From positions 8,247,001 to 8,311,000 of the forward strand of contig JAVTVX010000026.1 in NCBI GenBank assembly GCA_033439265.1: 64,000 bases of DNA, given 5' to 3'. Position 1 is the stretch's first letter. Each line of letters opens with the position of its first letter. A program made the translations under genes and the position numbers. The notes under the pieces were generated by a model. It was given only the letters and a program-made list of their open reading frames with translations, did not search any database and was not told the DNA's origin. This stretch comes from Dillenia suffruticosa. Its lineage: Eukaryota; Streptophyta; Magnoliopsida; Dilleniales; Dilleniaceae. Shown piece after piece: positions 24,886 to 35,280 of this stretch.

Positions 24886-27376
24886 TGTAATACCAAAAAA
24901 AAAAAAAAAGGGATTGGAGACGCAACGTTTTGGGGCAAAATGCTGCGTCCCCAATTTGGGGATTAGGGTTAAAACCCTAACCCCCTTTTCTCTCTTTCTC
25001 TCTCCCGACCTTTCATCTTCCCGTGGCGCCACGCCTCTCTTCCTTCCGCCGCTGCTCCGTGCCTTCCTCTACCACCGCCACCGCCATCGCCACCTTCTTC
25101 TTCTTCTTCTTCTTCTTCTTCCCTCTCGGTTTCTCTCTCTATCTCACTGTTTCTTTCTCTCACGATCTCCCACGATCACCCTCTCTCCGCCTTGCAGCAC
25201 ACCGCCACGAGCCACGATCGAGCACCGCCTTCCACCATAGCGTACAACTGCAGCGTGATCCCCCAGCCCGTAACGCGAGCCGGGCCGCGAGCAGGATCCA
25301 GCCCGCAGAGCGAGCCAGGCCGCGAGGACCCAGCCCGCAGTGCGCGCCAGCCCGTAAGCAGGACCTAGCCCGTGAGCGCGAGCCAGGCCGCGAGTGCGAG
25401 CCAGGCCGCGAGTGCGAACCACGCCACGAGCACACGCAAGCCGGCACACGAGGACGAGCGCGCGCTAGCCAGCACACCAACCCAATGCACGGGCGTGCAC
25501 CAGCGTATAGGCGAGCACCAGCCTATAGGCCCATCACCCGCAGGCCCGCCAGCCCGCAGGCCCATCAGCCAGAGGCCCACCAGCCCGCAGGCTTGCCAGC
25601 CGTAGGCCCGCCAGTCGCAGGCCCGCCAACCTGCAGGCCCGCTAGCTCACTGGCCCGTAGACCAGCGAGCCCGCTAGCCCCTGGCCAGCAGACCAGCGAG
25701 CCTGCTAGCCGAAGCCCACTGGCCCGCTGAACCGCGAACCCACGAGCCCACTGTAGCCCACGAGCCCGCGACGACCCGTGACAACCCACGAACCTCCACG
25801 CAAGTAAATGACTTAGGGTTTTGCTCTGACTTAAGTGTTTAGATCTAACAAATAAATCTTGTTTTGATAAGAAACACTACAGACCTTAGAGTGACCAAAG
25901 CGACATTCGGATGAGACTTTGCGCTTTGAGAAAACCCTAGGTGAGGAGATTTTGACTCTAACTGATACATTGAATGAATCTAGGATTAAATCTAAGATGA
26001 AAGGCTCTGTATATATTTAGAGTATAAATAGAATGCGAATAGAATTAAGTATAGAATGTTACAGAAACTAGATGGTCTGATACGAAAGAAGCATGTTATA
26101 GAATCACAAAATTATGTCGAGTTAATTTGAATAGTTTTCCTTAGAGTTAAACTTTGAAATATGCATGAAAGTATCTGGGTTGTAAGGTTGGAATGAAATG
26201 AGCCGTAAAGTGGAGGATATTGTACATTTCATGTCTTTCGGATAAACCCTAAAGATGCTTGAGAAATTGATATTTAATTTTGATGATCTGATTAGGTTGA
26301 TCTTTTTTTGGAAACTCGAGAAATCAGATTTGATTGGTTTTGAAAATAGGAAGTGACCACCCTCCCTAGAACAGTGAGTGGGATTTTGACATTCGCTATT
26401 GAATGAAAACCATGTTTCAAAAATACTTTTTAAATGACATGTTTCTGCAAAATGTATGATTGTTAGAACTTTTAAATATTTTATGAAATGTTTTGTGACC
26501 TTTGGAGTGTCTTAAATTCTGAATTTATTGATATGCATCCATGAGTTTTGATAACTGAATATTGTGCCACATTTTCGACATATTGATATGTTTTAATGCT
26601 TCCACTGTATTGGCACATGGTTTTAAATGGATTTACTTATATATTTGGGCTGTATGCCCGGCTGACGTTATGATATGATGCATGGGGCTATATGCCCGGC
26701 CGACATGGTGATGGAATGCATGGGGCTACGTGCCCGGCCAATATGATATTGTGATCCGTAACTACGAAGGACCTCTAGTAGAGGCACCCCTTGTGTCCGG
26801 ATACGCTTCGACCGGAGGTATCCGCCAGATCGTCATGTGTATGGGTGTCCCAGGTTGACCCTCATCGGAGAGGACGTTGAGTACGGCTCCGTCTAGTACC
26901 AGGCGGGGGCACCATATACGGCCGACTAGTTATATGTACATTATTATTATTTACAGGCTAGTTGGAGTAGCCTGTGGCCAATATTGGGGTAGAGAGCCAT
27001 TATTTAATACTTGTATTTGGAAAAAAAATCCCAATGCGCCGTCCTTGGTCGAGATAGACCATTGCTAGGAATATTTCATTAGCCGGCTCTCCATGACATT
27101 GATGTAAATATTGGATGCATATCTTGCTTTCTGATATGTGCATATGATATATGATTTTGAAATAACATGATCGGTTTGCACACTGTAGTATTTGTTGATT
27201 TTGGAGAGGTCGGGATGGTCAATTGTTTATTTTACAGGATGAATGGGATATACAGGTGAAATTATACATGGAAAACCTCCGATTAATGGGGAGTTTCTGT
27301 CCGATTTTCTGTAAAAATATAGCCGGCATCCAGGGACAACGGGCGGCTGTTCACGATCCCGGTTCGGGGCGTGACA
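24886..27376 (+). mobile_element. Tekay LTR C, apparently solo, in the leader of the CRM-like element
   Basis: TGTAATACC to GGGGCGTGACA, 2491 bp, with no gypsy internal region. The flanks AGAAA and GATTC do not match, so no target-site duplication is visible. Internal parts follow LTR A and D: inverted repeat at 24919-24949, pyrimidine-rich stretch with a (TTC)n run near 25090-25120, then a very GC-rich block with many CCGC/GCCCG units (about 25260-25790). It holds a 235-codon open frame (25023-25730) made of Pro, Ala, Arg and Ser runs; overlapping antisense frames are just as open, so this reflects GC-rich repeats and not a gene. Confidence 0.82.
24919..24949. other. Inverted repeat in LTR C
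   Basis: Outer arms GACGCA and TGCGTC are perfect; the inner arms are partly mismatched (ACGTTTT against AAAATGC). It is the counterpart of 2571-2595 and 44979-45003. Confidence 0.7.
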
Positions 27377-27386
27377 GATTCCAATC

Positions 27387-28442
27387 ATGACTCAAAATAA
27401 AAAAGATAATATAAGTGAGAAGGTTCAACCACAGGTTGGGTCGAATCTACAACTACAAGCATTTATGGGGGAGATGAGACGGATGAAGAAGAGGGAGTTA
27501 GATCTTATACATGAAAGATTAGATAGGGTGGAAGAGTGGTTGCAAAGGGGGCAACCATCAATAGTGCCAACCCCCTCCAGGAGGAATAAGTTTCATCAAA
27601 GAGAAACTGAAGTTGTGGATGAGTTTGAAGGGGATGGGTTAGAAGAGGAGTTTGATAGGTTGTCAGTGGGTAGTCATAGAAAACTTGTTCGAAATAGAGA
27701 AGTTAATAATCTGGTAGACAACAACTTAGGTAGTATCAAGATGAAAATTCCGTCGTTTTAAGGTAAAAGTGATCCCGAAGCATATCTTGAGTGGGAAAAG
27801 AAGATTGAGTTAGTTTTTGATTATCACAGTTATTCTGAATTAAAAAAGGTTAAACTTGCTGTTATTGAGATTACTGATTATGCAATTGTATGGTGGGATC
27901 AGTTGTGCATCAATAGACGACGGAATGGGGTGAGATGAAGAGGGTAATGAGATGACGATTTGTGCCGAGTCATTACTATAGGGATTTATATCTCAAGTTG
28001 CAGAGTCTCCACCAAGGTAATCGAAGTGTAGATGAGTATTACAAAGAGATGGAGATAACTATGATTCGAGCCAATGTGGAAGAAGATAGAGAGGCGACGA
28101 TGGCTAGATTTTTGAATGGTTTAAATCGAGAGATTGCCAACACAATCGAGCTTCACCATTACGTAGAGTTGGAGGATTTAGTACATATGGCAATCAAGGT
28201 TAAGAGGTAGCTCAAGAGAGGTAACACACGACCAAAACCAACACCACAGATTCTGAATGCAACATCTTGGAGAATCAGCTACCCGAAGAAAGAAGAAAAT
28301 TATGCCATCTCCAAAGTTAAGCCTGAACATAAACCAGCTATCTCCACCACGACTTCTCAAAGTAAGTCGATCTACTGAGATTAAATGATTCAGGTGTCAG
28401 GGAAGAGGACATATAGCTAGCCAATGTCCAGACAAGCGAGTT
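27387..28442 (+). pseudogene. Gag of the CRM-like element
   Basis: An ATG at 27387 opens 124 codons rich in charged residues (EEWLQRGQPS, GSIKMKIPSF). A TAA replaces a Gln codon at 27759, and the frame goes on with GKSDPEAYLEWEKKIELVFD and AIVWWDQL, the typical retrotransposon gag core. A frame change near 27930 leads into 27962-28210 (SHYYRDLYLKLQSLHQGN, then ANVEEDREATMARFLNGLNR). Near 28387 comes a zinc knuckle, FRCQGRGHIASQCPDK, whose first Cys codon is a TGA stop. Gag would form the virus-like particle and bind element RNA. Three or more breaks make it non-functional. Confidence 0.85.
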
Positions 28443-29050
28443 ATGGTGATTCAGAAAAATGGTGCAATCAAGTCTGAAGATGAAGGTGACATTGATTGTT
28501 TGCCTCAATTAGAAGACGTCCCCATCGGAGCTGAGGAGTATGGGGCTGAACATGGTGAGATGTCAGTCCTAGTAACATGTCGAGCCTTAAGCTTACAAGC
28601 CAGAGAAGAAGAAAAAGAAGTACAACGGGAGAATATCTTTTACACTCGTTGCCATGTGAAAGACAAGGTATGCATTTTGATTATTGACGGTGGTAGTTTT
28701 ACTAATGTTGCGAGTAAGACTTTAGTAGAAAAGCTAAATTTGTCAACCACTAAACATTCTCAACCATACAATCTACAATGGTTGAATGATAGTGGAGAAG
28801 TGAGGGTTACAAAATAAGTTGTTTTGCCATTCCGGATTGGGAAATATGAAGATGAGGTGTTATATGATATGATGCCAATGTAGGCTAGGCATATTTTGTT
28901 AGGAAGGCCTCGGCAATTTGATCGATATGTGCAACATGATAGCTTTACCAACAAATATTCATTCATATTCAATCAATGAAAAATCACTCTAACTCCGATG
29001 ACACCAAAACAAGTCTATGAAGACCGAGTGAGGTTGCAAAATTGAGTGAG
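28443..29050 (+). pseudogene. Aspartic protease region of the CRM-like element
   Basis: The open stretch 28443-28817 includes CHVKDKVCILIIDGGSFTNV, in which DGG is the catalytic aspartate loop (D-G/T/S-G family). It continues after a stop with ARHILLGRPRQFDRYVQHDS and TPKQVYEDRV, the usual C-terminal text of this protease. It would have processed Gag-Pol. From 29040 to 29340 there is only AG-rich linker. Confidence 0.78.
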
Positions 29051-29341
29051 CAACAGAAATAGAAAGATCAAAATGGGTTGAGAGAAGAGAAAAAAGAGAG
29101 AAAATAATAGAGAAATGCCAAATTTGGTGAGAATGAGAAAAAAGAGAAAAGTTCGGCCAATGAGGTAAAATCCGAGAGAAAACAAAAGAATTTCTATACC
29201 AAAACAAATGAGGTTAAGCGAGCGATGCTCTCAAGACAACCAATGATTGTACTTATGTACAAGAAATTCCTTCTAAGCACTGACCAACTTAACTCTTCTT
29301 TGCCGAGTGTTATTGTTTCTCTTTTGTAGGAATTCGAAGAT

Positions 29342-30700
29342 ATGTTTCCTGAAAAGCTACCCCAAGGTTTGTCATCTATCCGAGGGATTGAACATCAAAT
29401 TGATTTCATACCCGGTGCATCAATTCCAAATCATCTAGCATATAGAAGCAATCCAGAAGAAGCGAAGGAACTTCAAAGACAAGTCGAAGAGTTGATGGAA
29501 AAAGGGCATGTGAGAGAAAGTATGAGTCCATGTGCAGTTCCGGTGATTTTGGACCTAAGAAAGATGGGACATGGAGGATGTGTGTTGATTGCCGAACCAT
29601 CAACAACATAACGGTAAGATATCAACACCTATTCCTCGTTTAGATGACATATTAGATGAGCTACATGGTGCTTGTGTGTTTTCTAAAATTGACTTTAAGA
29701 GTGGGTATCATCAAATACGAATGAAAGAAGGAGATGAATGGAAAACAACATTTAAAACTAAATTTGGATTGTATGAGTGGTTAGTTATGTCCTTTGGATT
29801 GACCAATACTCCTAGTACATTCATGCGCTTAATGAATCATGTTTTGTGTGCTTTTATTGGTAAATTCGTAGTTGTTTATTTTGATGATATTTTGATATAT
29901 AGCAAAAGTTTGCATGATCATGTCTCACATTTGCATTCGGTTTTGGATGTACTTAGAAAAGAAAATTTATATGCTAACCTAAAAAAGTGTACCTTCTGCA
30001 CTGACAAGCTTATTTTTTTGGGTTTTGTTGTGAGTGCTAAAGGTATCGAGGTAGATGAAGAGAAGATCAAAGCCATTCAAGAATGGCCGACCCCCTCCAA
30101 TATAGGTGATGTTAGAAGTTTTCATGGGCTTGCTAGTTTTTACAGAAGGTTCGTAAAATATTTTAGCACTATCGCTGCACCGCTTACACATGTTATCAAG
30201 AAAAACGTTGTATTTCAATAGAGTGAAGAGTAAGAGAAGGTGTTAAAACTTATTAAACATAAACTTACTCATGCACCTTTACTTGCTTTACCGAATTTTT
30301 CTAAAATATTTGAAATTGAATGTGATGCTTCTGGTATAGGTATAGGCGCTGTTCTTATACAGGATGAAAAACCACTTGTGTACTTTAGCAAGAAGTTAAG
30401 CGGGATTGCACTTAACTATTCTACCTATGACAAAGAATTATACGCCTTGGTTCGAGTTTTGGAGACAGGGTGACACTATTTATAGCCGAAAGAATTTGTG
30501 ATTCGTACAGATCATGAATCCTTGAAATATTTGAAAAGTCAACATAAGCTGAATAAGAGACATGCTCGATAGATGGAATTCATCGAAACTTTTCCTTATG
30601 TCATTCGATATAAACAAGGTAAGGAGAATATAGTTACGGATGCACTTTCATGTAGGTATACATTAATCTCTACTCTTAATGCTAAATTTCTTGGTTTTGA
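29342..30700 (+). pseudogene. Reverse transcriptase and RNase H of the CRM-like element
   Basis: RT begins near 29342 (FPEKLPQGLSSIRGIEHQID). A frameshift near 29575-29600 separates it from the largest open part, 29589-30221, which carries [33 protein letters not shown] and an intact catalytic box [11 protein letters not shown] stop follows at 30219. RNase H is read in 30240-30473 ([32 protein letters not shown]) and, past a stop, TDHESLKYLKSQ; it ends with RYKQGKENIVTDALS near 30640. The active-site Asp pair in RT is preserved although the gene is broken, so the element is not extremely old. Confidence 0.88.
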
Positions 30701-30769
30701 GCATATTAAAGAACTTTATCATGATGAACACGATTTTAGAGAAATTTATAGTGCTTGTGAAAAATCTGC

Positions 30770-32092
30770 AGAGGGCAAATTCTATAGGCATGAGAACTTT
30801 TTGTTTAGAGAAAATAAGTTATGCGTGTCAAATTCTTCATTGAGAGATTTGTTAGTTCGAGAATCTCATAGTGGAGGGTTAATGGGACATTTTGGAGTCG
30901 CCAAAACCTTGGCAATTTTGGAGTCGCCAAAACCTTGGCAATTTTACAGGAGCACTTTTATTGGCCACACATGAAGCGAGACATTGAGAGATCTTGTGAT
31001 AGATGTATTACCTGTAGGCAAGCTAAATCTAAGGTTCAACCTAATGGTCTTTACACACCCCTACCTATTCCTAGTTCACCTTGGATTGACATTTCTATAG
31101 ATTTTGTTTTGGGTTTACCTAAGAATAAATATGGACGGGATTCGATCTTTGTGGTTGTAGATAGATTTTCTAAGATGGCTCATTTTATTTCGTATCATAA
31201 GTCTGACAATGCTTCTCATATTGCGGATTTATTCTTTAGGGAGATTGTGAGGTTACATGGGATGCCTAGAACAATCGGTTCAAATCAGGATGCTAAGTTC
31301 CTAAGTTACTTTTGGAAGACATTATGGGGAAAGTTATGAGCGAAACTTCTATTTTCAACAACTTGTTATCCTCAAACTGATGGTCAAACAGAAATAATCA
31401 ACAAGACTTTATCCACTTTGTTGAGAGCTGTCATTAGTATAAATATCAAAAGTTGGGAAGAATATTTGTCAGATGTTGAGTTTACATATAATCGTGCTGT
31501 TCACTCTACTACTAAATTATCACCGTTTGAAATTGTTTATGATTTTAATCCTTTAACTCATTTGGATTTCTTACCTTTACCTATTTCTGAGCAAGTGAAT
31601 TTAGATGGTAAGAAAAAGGCAGAATTTGTGAAGTAACATCATGAGAAAGTACGGTTCAATATAGAGAGGAGGACCAAACAATACATCAAGGAAGCTAACA
31701 AGGGACGTCACAAGTTGATTTTTTAACTCGGTGATTGGGTTTGGTTACACATGCGGAAGGAAAGATTTCTGGCATAGAGACATTCTAAGTTGTTGTCCCG
31801 AGGAGATGGTCCTTTTCAAGTATTAGAACAGATCAACGACAATGTTTACAGACTTGATTGACCAGGTGAGTATCATGTTAGTGCTACTTTCAATGTTACT
31901 CACTTGAGTCCTTTTGATGTAGGTGACGATTTGAGGACAAATCCTTCTCAAGAGGAGGGGAATGATGAGGTCATCAAGATTGCAAAGAATTCACAAGATC
32001 TAACTCAAGTTCTAGTTGGGCCGGTGACAAAGGCCCGAGTTAAAAGATTCAAAAAAACACTGAATAACTTAATTCAGGGGGCTTTACAATAA
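30770..32092 (+). pseudogene. Integrase of the CRM-like element, running into the 3' LTR
   Basis: The zinc-binding part ([14 protein letters not shown], then [20 protein letters not shown]) is disrupted by a 26-bp tandem duplication at 30891-30942 that shifts the frame. The core in 30935-31339 shows [20 protein letters not shown] (first catalytic Asp) and [12 protein letters not shown]; the second Asp motif is altered to [13 protein letters not shown] stop at 31337 follows, then 31418-31636 with the Glu region ([20 protein letters not shown]). The C-terminal fold is degenerate (WVWLHMRKERF-like text near 31738). 31904-32092 (MSPFDVGDDLRTNPSQEEGN to LNNLIQGALQ) crosses the LTR start at 31963. 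Confidence 0.85.
31951..31962 (+). promoter_or_regulatory. Polypurine tract of the CRM-like element
   Basis: AGAGGAGGGGAA lies directly before the LTR start TGATGAGG. Confidence 0.8.
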
Positions 32093-32749
32093 GAAATTGG
32101 AGACCAAATAAATAAAGAACCAAAATGGGCCTTAATTATGCTCATACAAATTCAGTTGAAAGAATAAAATGTCCAAAACTACCCAAGACCAAGGGATGAC
32201 AAAAATAAAGAAAAAATAGCAACAAGACCTGGTTAAAATAGTTTGGTTTATATAGTTTTCTAATTTTTATTTTTATTTTTTGTAATTTATGTTTTAGTTT
32301 TCTAATTCTTTATTATTTAGAGAATTACTAAATTTTTAATTGTCAATTAAGTCTTTATCTTTATAGGCTATAAATAGGTCATTATACATTGTGTAAAAAA
32401 TAACACTTTTGGAGAGAATTAATAAAATTGTAAGGGTTCTTCACACAAGTTTTGTTCTTTTGAGAACTTTGAACTTATTCAAGATAGGAGTCTTGTTTAG
32501 TTCTTTGACTTATAAATCTAGGTTTCGAACCACCTAGATTGTGGCGTCATTCATTCGATATTTATACCAAGGTTCTTGATCTAGTAAGAAACGGGTTTAA
32601 GGTCATATACCTTAGGTTCTTTCTCCTTTAGGGCAAGGGTTGAGCTCTTTAATTCCACCGGTTCAAATAATTCATTGGAACGATTTTTTTTTTAGCTAAA
32701 TTAATTGTTCGTGGATTCTAGGGTTTCTACACCCAACGGGTTCACATCA
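31963..32749 (+). repeat. 3' LTR of the CRM-like element
   Basis: TGATGAGGTCATC to GGGTTCACATCA, 787 bp, full-length match to 23319-24100. The first 130 bases also encode the end of pol. Confidence 0.9.
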
Positions 32750-32989
32750 TTTGATGACAAAGGTTTGGAGGAGGATGGATTGGCTATCACCGGTTGCTTT
32801 GAGACTACCATTCTCATCTTTGGAGCCATGATTGATGATAGATTTTGTGATTGTAAGGGGATTTCAAATGATTCAAGGAGTGTTTTATCCTAGATCATGA
32901 AAGGGTTTTGAGGATTGAAAGAGCATCAAAAGAGAGAGAGGTTGAAGAATCGTTAGAAAGTTTGTGAAATGAGGAGAGAAAGGCAGTTA

Positions 32990-33413
32990 GGGTATTTTAT
33001 AAGTCCTTTAACTAAAACCCTAGGTTAACCTGTCCATAAGTAAATTGACCACCCATGCTTTATGAAGGCGGTTTCATCACCTTCGATTGACCTATCTTCT
33101 AAAGCCATATGCCTCCTCGGGTTGACCTATCTTTACATAGGTTGGCTTATTAGTTGCTCTTAGGCCAACTTGATCTACTTACAGTCGGCCTAGATTTTAG
33201 ACCAGGTTCAATGTTCTTTGGCATGTCAACATCTCTTTGTACATGGTTGACTTAAAATGTATATATGATGAATTTTTCTACATAGGTCGACATCCGTTTC
33301 TCACACGCGTCGACTGATTCTTCAAACTAACTTCTTCTATAGTTAGGTTGACCTATATTTCAGTTAGGTTGACATGTTTTCTGCAGACTTCTGAGTTTAA
33401 CATTTTGTTTCAA
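32990..33413 (-). repeat. GTCGAC-core repeat tract in copia-B between pol and the extra ORF
   Basis: Contains GGTCGACATCC, GCGTCGACTG and many decayed forms (GGTTGACCTAT, GGTTGACATGT). The same motif fills the LTRs at 5524 and 18035, yet here it lies internal to the element. Confidence 0.6.
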
Positions 33414-33600
33414 TCATTTCTCGAGTACCAACATTTCTAACTCTCTCCTAAACTCATAAAATCTATTTTTATTTAGAGCTTTTGTGAATATATCTGTAAT
33501 TTGATTTTAAGTCTCCACATACTTAAGAATTATTTTATTTTTCAAAGACAAGATGATGCCTAACATTTGAATGGCGTTTAAGTGTTCATATGCGGTTCAT
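33414..33600 (-). pseudogene. C-terminus of copia-B RNase H
   Basis: On the minus strand the text NQITDIFTKALNKNRFYEFR then RELEMLVLEK and a stop (33416-33414) is the classical end of Ty1/copia pol. In another frame just upstream is RHSNVRHHLVFEK, the usual H-x-x-x-RHH motif. There is a stop in place of Lys before NQI and at least one frameshift. It is the only recognisable pol piece of this copy; the rest was lost, probably by deletion before or with the Athila-like insertion at 33838. Confidence 0.78.
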
Positions 33601-33837
33601 GAATCATAAGCATGAATGGACAAGTAAATATGCATATTCAAAGGCTTATAACTCTAAAAGCATAACTTCATATGGTCAAATAGAGTTGATATAGAACTCA
33701 ACCAAAGTTCAATAAAAGTAAATAAAAGTCAAAAACATGTTTAAAAACATCAAAGTACATGAAAAAAACAAGCAGAGAGTGTAAAATAACAAGCAAATAG
33801 TCTTGTAGCATTTCTGGACAAACTCATTAAGGTGTAT

Positions 33838-35269
33838 TGATAGGTGTCAAACCAGTAAAAATAAAAATACCTACTTTACAAGAGATGGTGAGTAAGGTCA
33901 TATCCTCATGGAAAGGATTGATTCATTTCTCTTAAAGAAGAAAAGAAAAATATAGTGAGTTGAAAAATTATCTAAAACTAACAAAATAAATTAATTAATA
34001 AAATTAACTAAAAAAAGACAATTAAATAAGACCAATTAAAAAAGAAAATGTCAACTAGAATAAATTCTAATCAAATGAATTATTTTGACCTTGATATATT
34101 TTATTGATTATTGATACAAAAATTACTCAACATTGTGTAAATAAATTGATTATAGCCATTAAATACCACAAAATAACCAATCTTTCCTTACTTTTTTTAT
34201 AACTAAAATACTATCATTAATTACTTCTCTAATCAAAAGACAAGCTAAAAGACCCTTGTTAGATTTAGAGTTTCGACAGTCTTAAAATCTAGAGCAACCC
34301 AATTCTAATTAACAAATTCTAATATGAATTTATTTAAATTAAATTATTTAATCTCATGACATTAGTTAAACCGGTTGTAAGACTATAAAACCATGCCAAT
34401 TACCATTTAATTAAAAATAAACAAATCTTGTCATTTTTAATCGATTATAGACCATTCTAGAGTTATCAAAAATAGATCTCTATTCAATAAATCCAAAACA
34501 ATCATAAATATTAAGTAATAGAGTTTAAATAAATACTTACAAAATATTGAGCAAATAACCTCAATTGAATCTTATAATTTTCATTCATCAAGACCTCAAT
34601 AACCCATTAACTAGAAAAGAATTTTAGAGATATGGAAAAGGAAAAACTCATAGAAGAAAATAAATTTCAACTGGAAAAGAAAGAATACAAATCAACGTGA
34701 AAGACTACAATGAATGTCTTGTTAAAGGGCTTTCATCCTCTTTAAATAGAAGTAGATCTCCTATTTTTAAAAGAAAGTCTTCCTAAATCTCCTTAACTAC
34801 CAAAAGAAGATAATAAATTTGCTAAAAGATAACATATTCTAATAGATTTCAAATAAAAAAAATTCATAAAAGATAAAAAATCTTAAAACTTAAACTTTTA
34901 AAAGAATTATCCCTAAATATTAGGAATAAATCAACATACTAGAAATCTTCAATACTTTCAAATCAAGTCTCAATTTTCCTTGAAATTTCGTGCAAACAAG
35001 GAGGGATAATGTTAACTTGGCCTCTAGAAAATTCTATAATATTTCCTACGATCTGCGTGCCCACGCGTTAGCAAAAGAGCATTTGTGTCTACTTTTTCCA
35101 TTCTTTGCATAATTACTCCAAAATAACTCCTTTTTTTTCCTTTTTCTTCACAAGTCTCTTCCATCAATCTTAGCATATTAAACATCATAAAACATAGCAA
35201 TTAGAACAATATTCATTCAAAAATCAAACAACATTAATCAGAATTATTATACCAATTAATGCCCTATCA
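33838..35269 (-). repeat. 3' LTR of the Athila-like element
   Basis: TGATAGGTGTCAAACC to TGCCCTATCA, 1432 bp. It matches 46328-47698 throughout (for example the shared blocks TTATCTAAAACTAACAAAAT and TGTCATTTTTAAT/ACCATTTTTAAT). AT-rich; no gene inside. Confidence 0.9.
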
Positions 35270-35280
35270 AATTCCCTCAT
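35270..35280 (-). promoter_or_regulatory. Polypurine tract of the Athila-like element
   Basis: The minus strand reads ATGAGGGAATT directly before the LTR start TGATAGGGC. Confidence 0.65.

Larger units (their letters stand above)
23319..32749 (+). mobile_element. CRM-like Ty3/gypsy chromovirus with both LTRs
   Basis: Two LTRs of 782 and 787 bp (23319-24100 and 31963-32749) start TGATGAG and end CACATCA and agree at about nine of ten bases by eye. The flanks are CTTGA (23314-23318) and TTTGA (32750-32754), a target-site duplication with one C/T difference. A primer-binding-site-like sequence follows the left LTR and a purine tract precedes the right LTR. The gag-pol text is degenerate but continuous from 27387 to 32092, and its C-terminus runs about 130 bases into the 3' LTR, a habit known from the CRM lineage. 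Lineage assignment is tentative. Confidence 0.85.
22760..32829 (-). pseudogene. Extra ORF of copia-B between pol and 3' LTR, split by a 9.4-kb insertion
   Basis: The minus-strand ATG at 32829-32827 starts MAPKMRMVVSKQPVIANPSS. At 32755 the frame runs into the CRM-like element. Removing that element (23319-32749) and one copy of the 5-bp duplication lets the same frame continue into RPPMEGPKYYTNDFPHYNIV and beyond, to a stop about 62 codons from the start. After two frame changes, protein-like text continues to a stop at 22760 (23086-22760 holds EHSVVCGFKTYIDGKMIEVN and PRFICKETKLDW). I do not recognise the product. Its wording vaguely recalls the plant-transposon-protein domain common in dicots, and its place is that of the env-like ORF of SIRE elements. 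Function unknown; clearly broken. Confidence 0.6.

Noticed and set aside
25023..25730. Longest open frame in the window as a protein gene
   Set aside because: It lies inside Tekay LTR C, is made of repeated Pro/Ala/Arg/Ser codons from GC-rich repeats, and overlapping antisense frames are equally open.
24881..27381. Target-site duplication for LTR C
   Set aside because: AGAAA and GATTC do not match; the edge may have decayed or rearranged.
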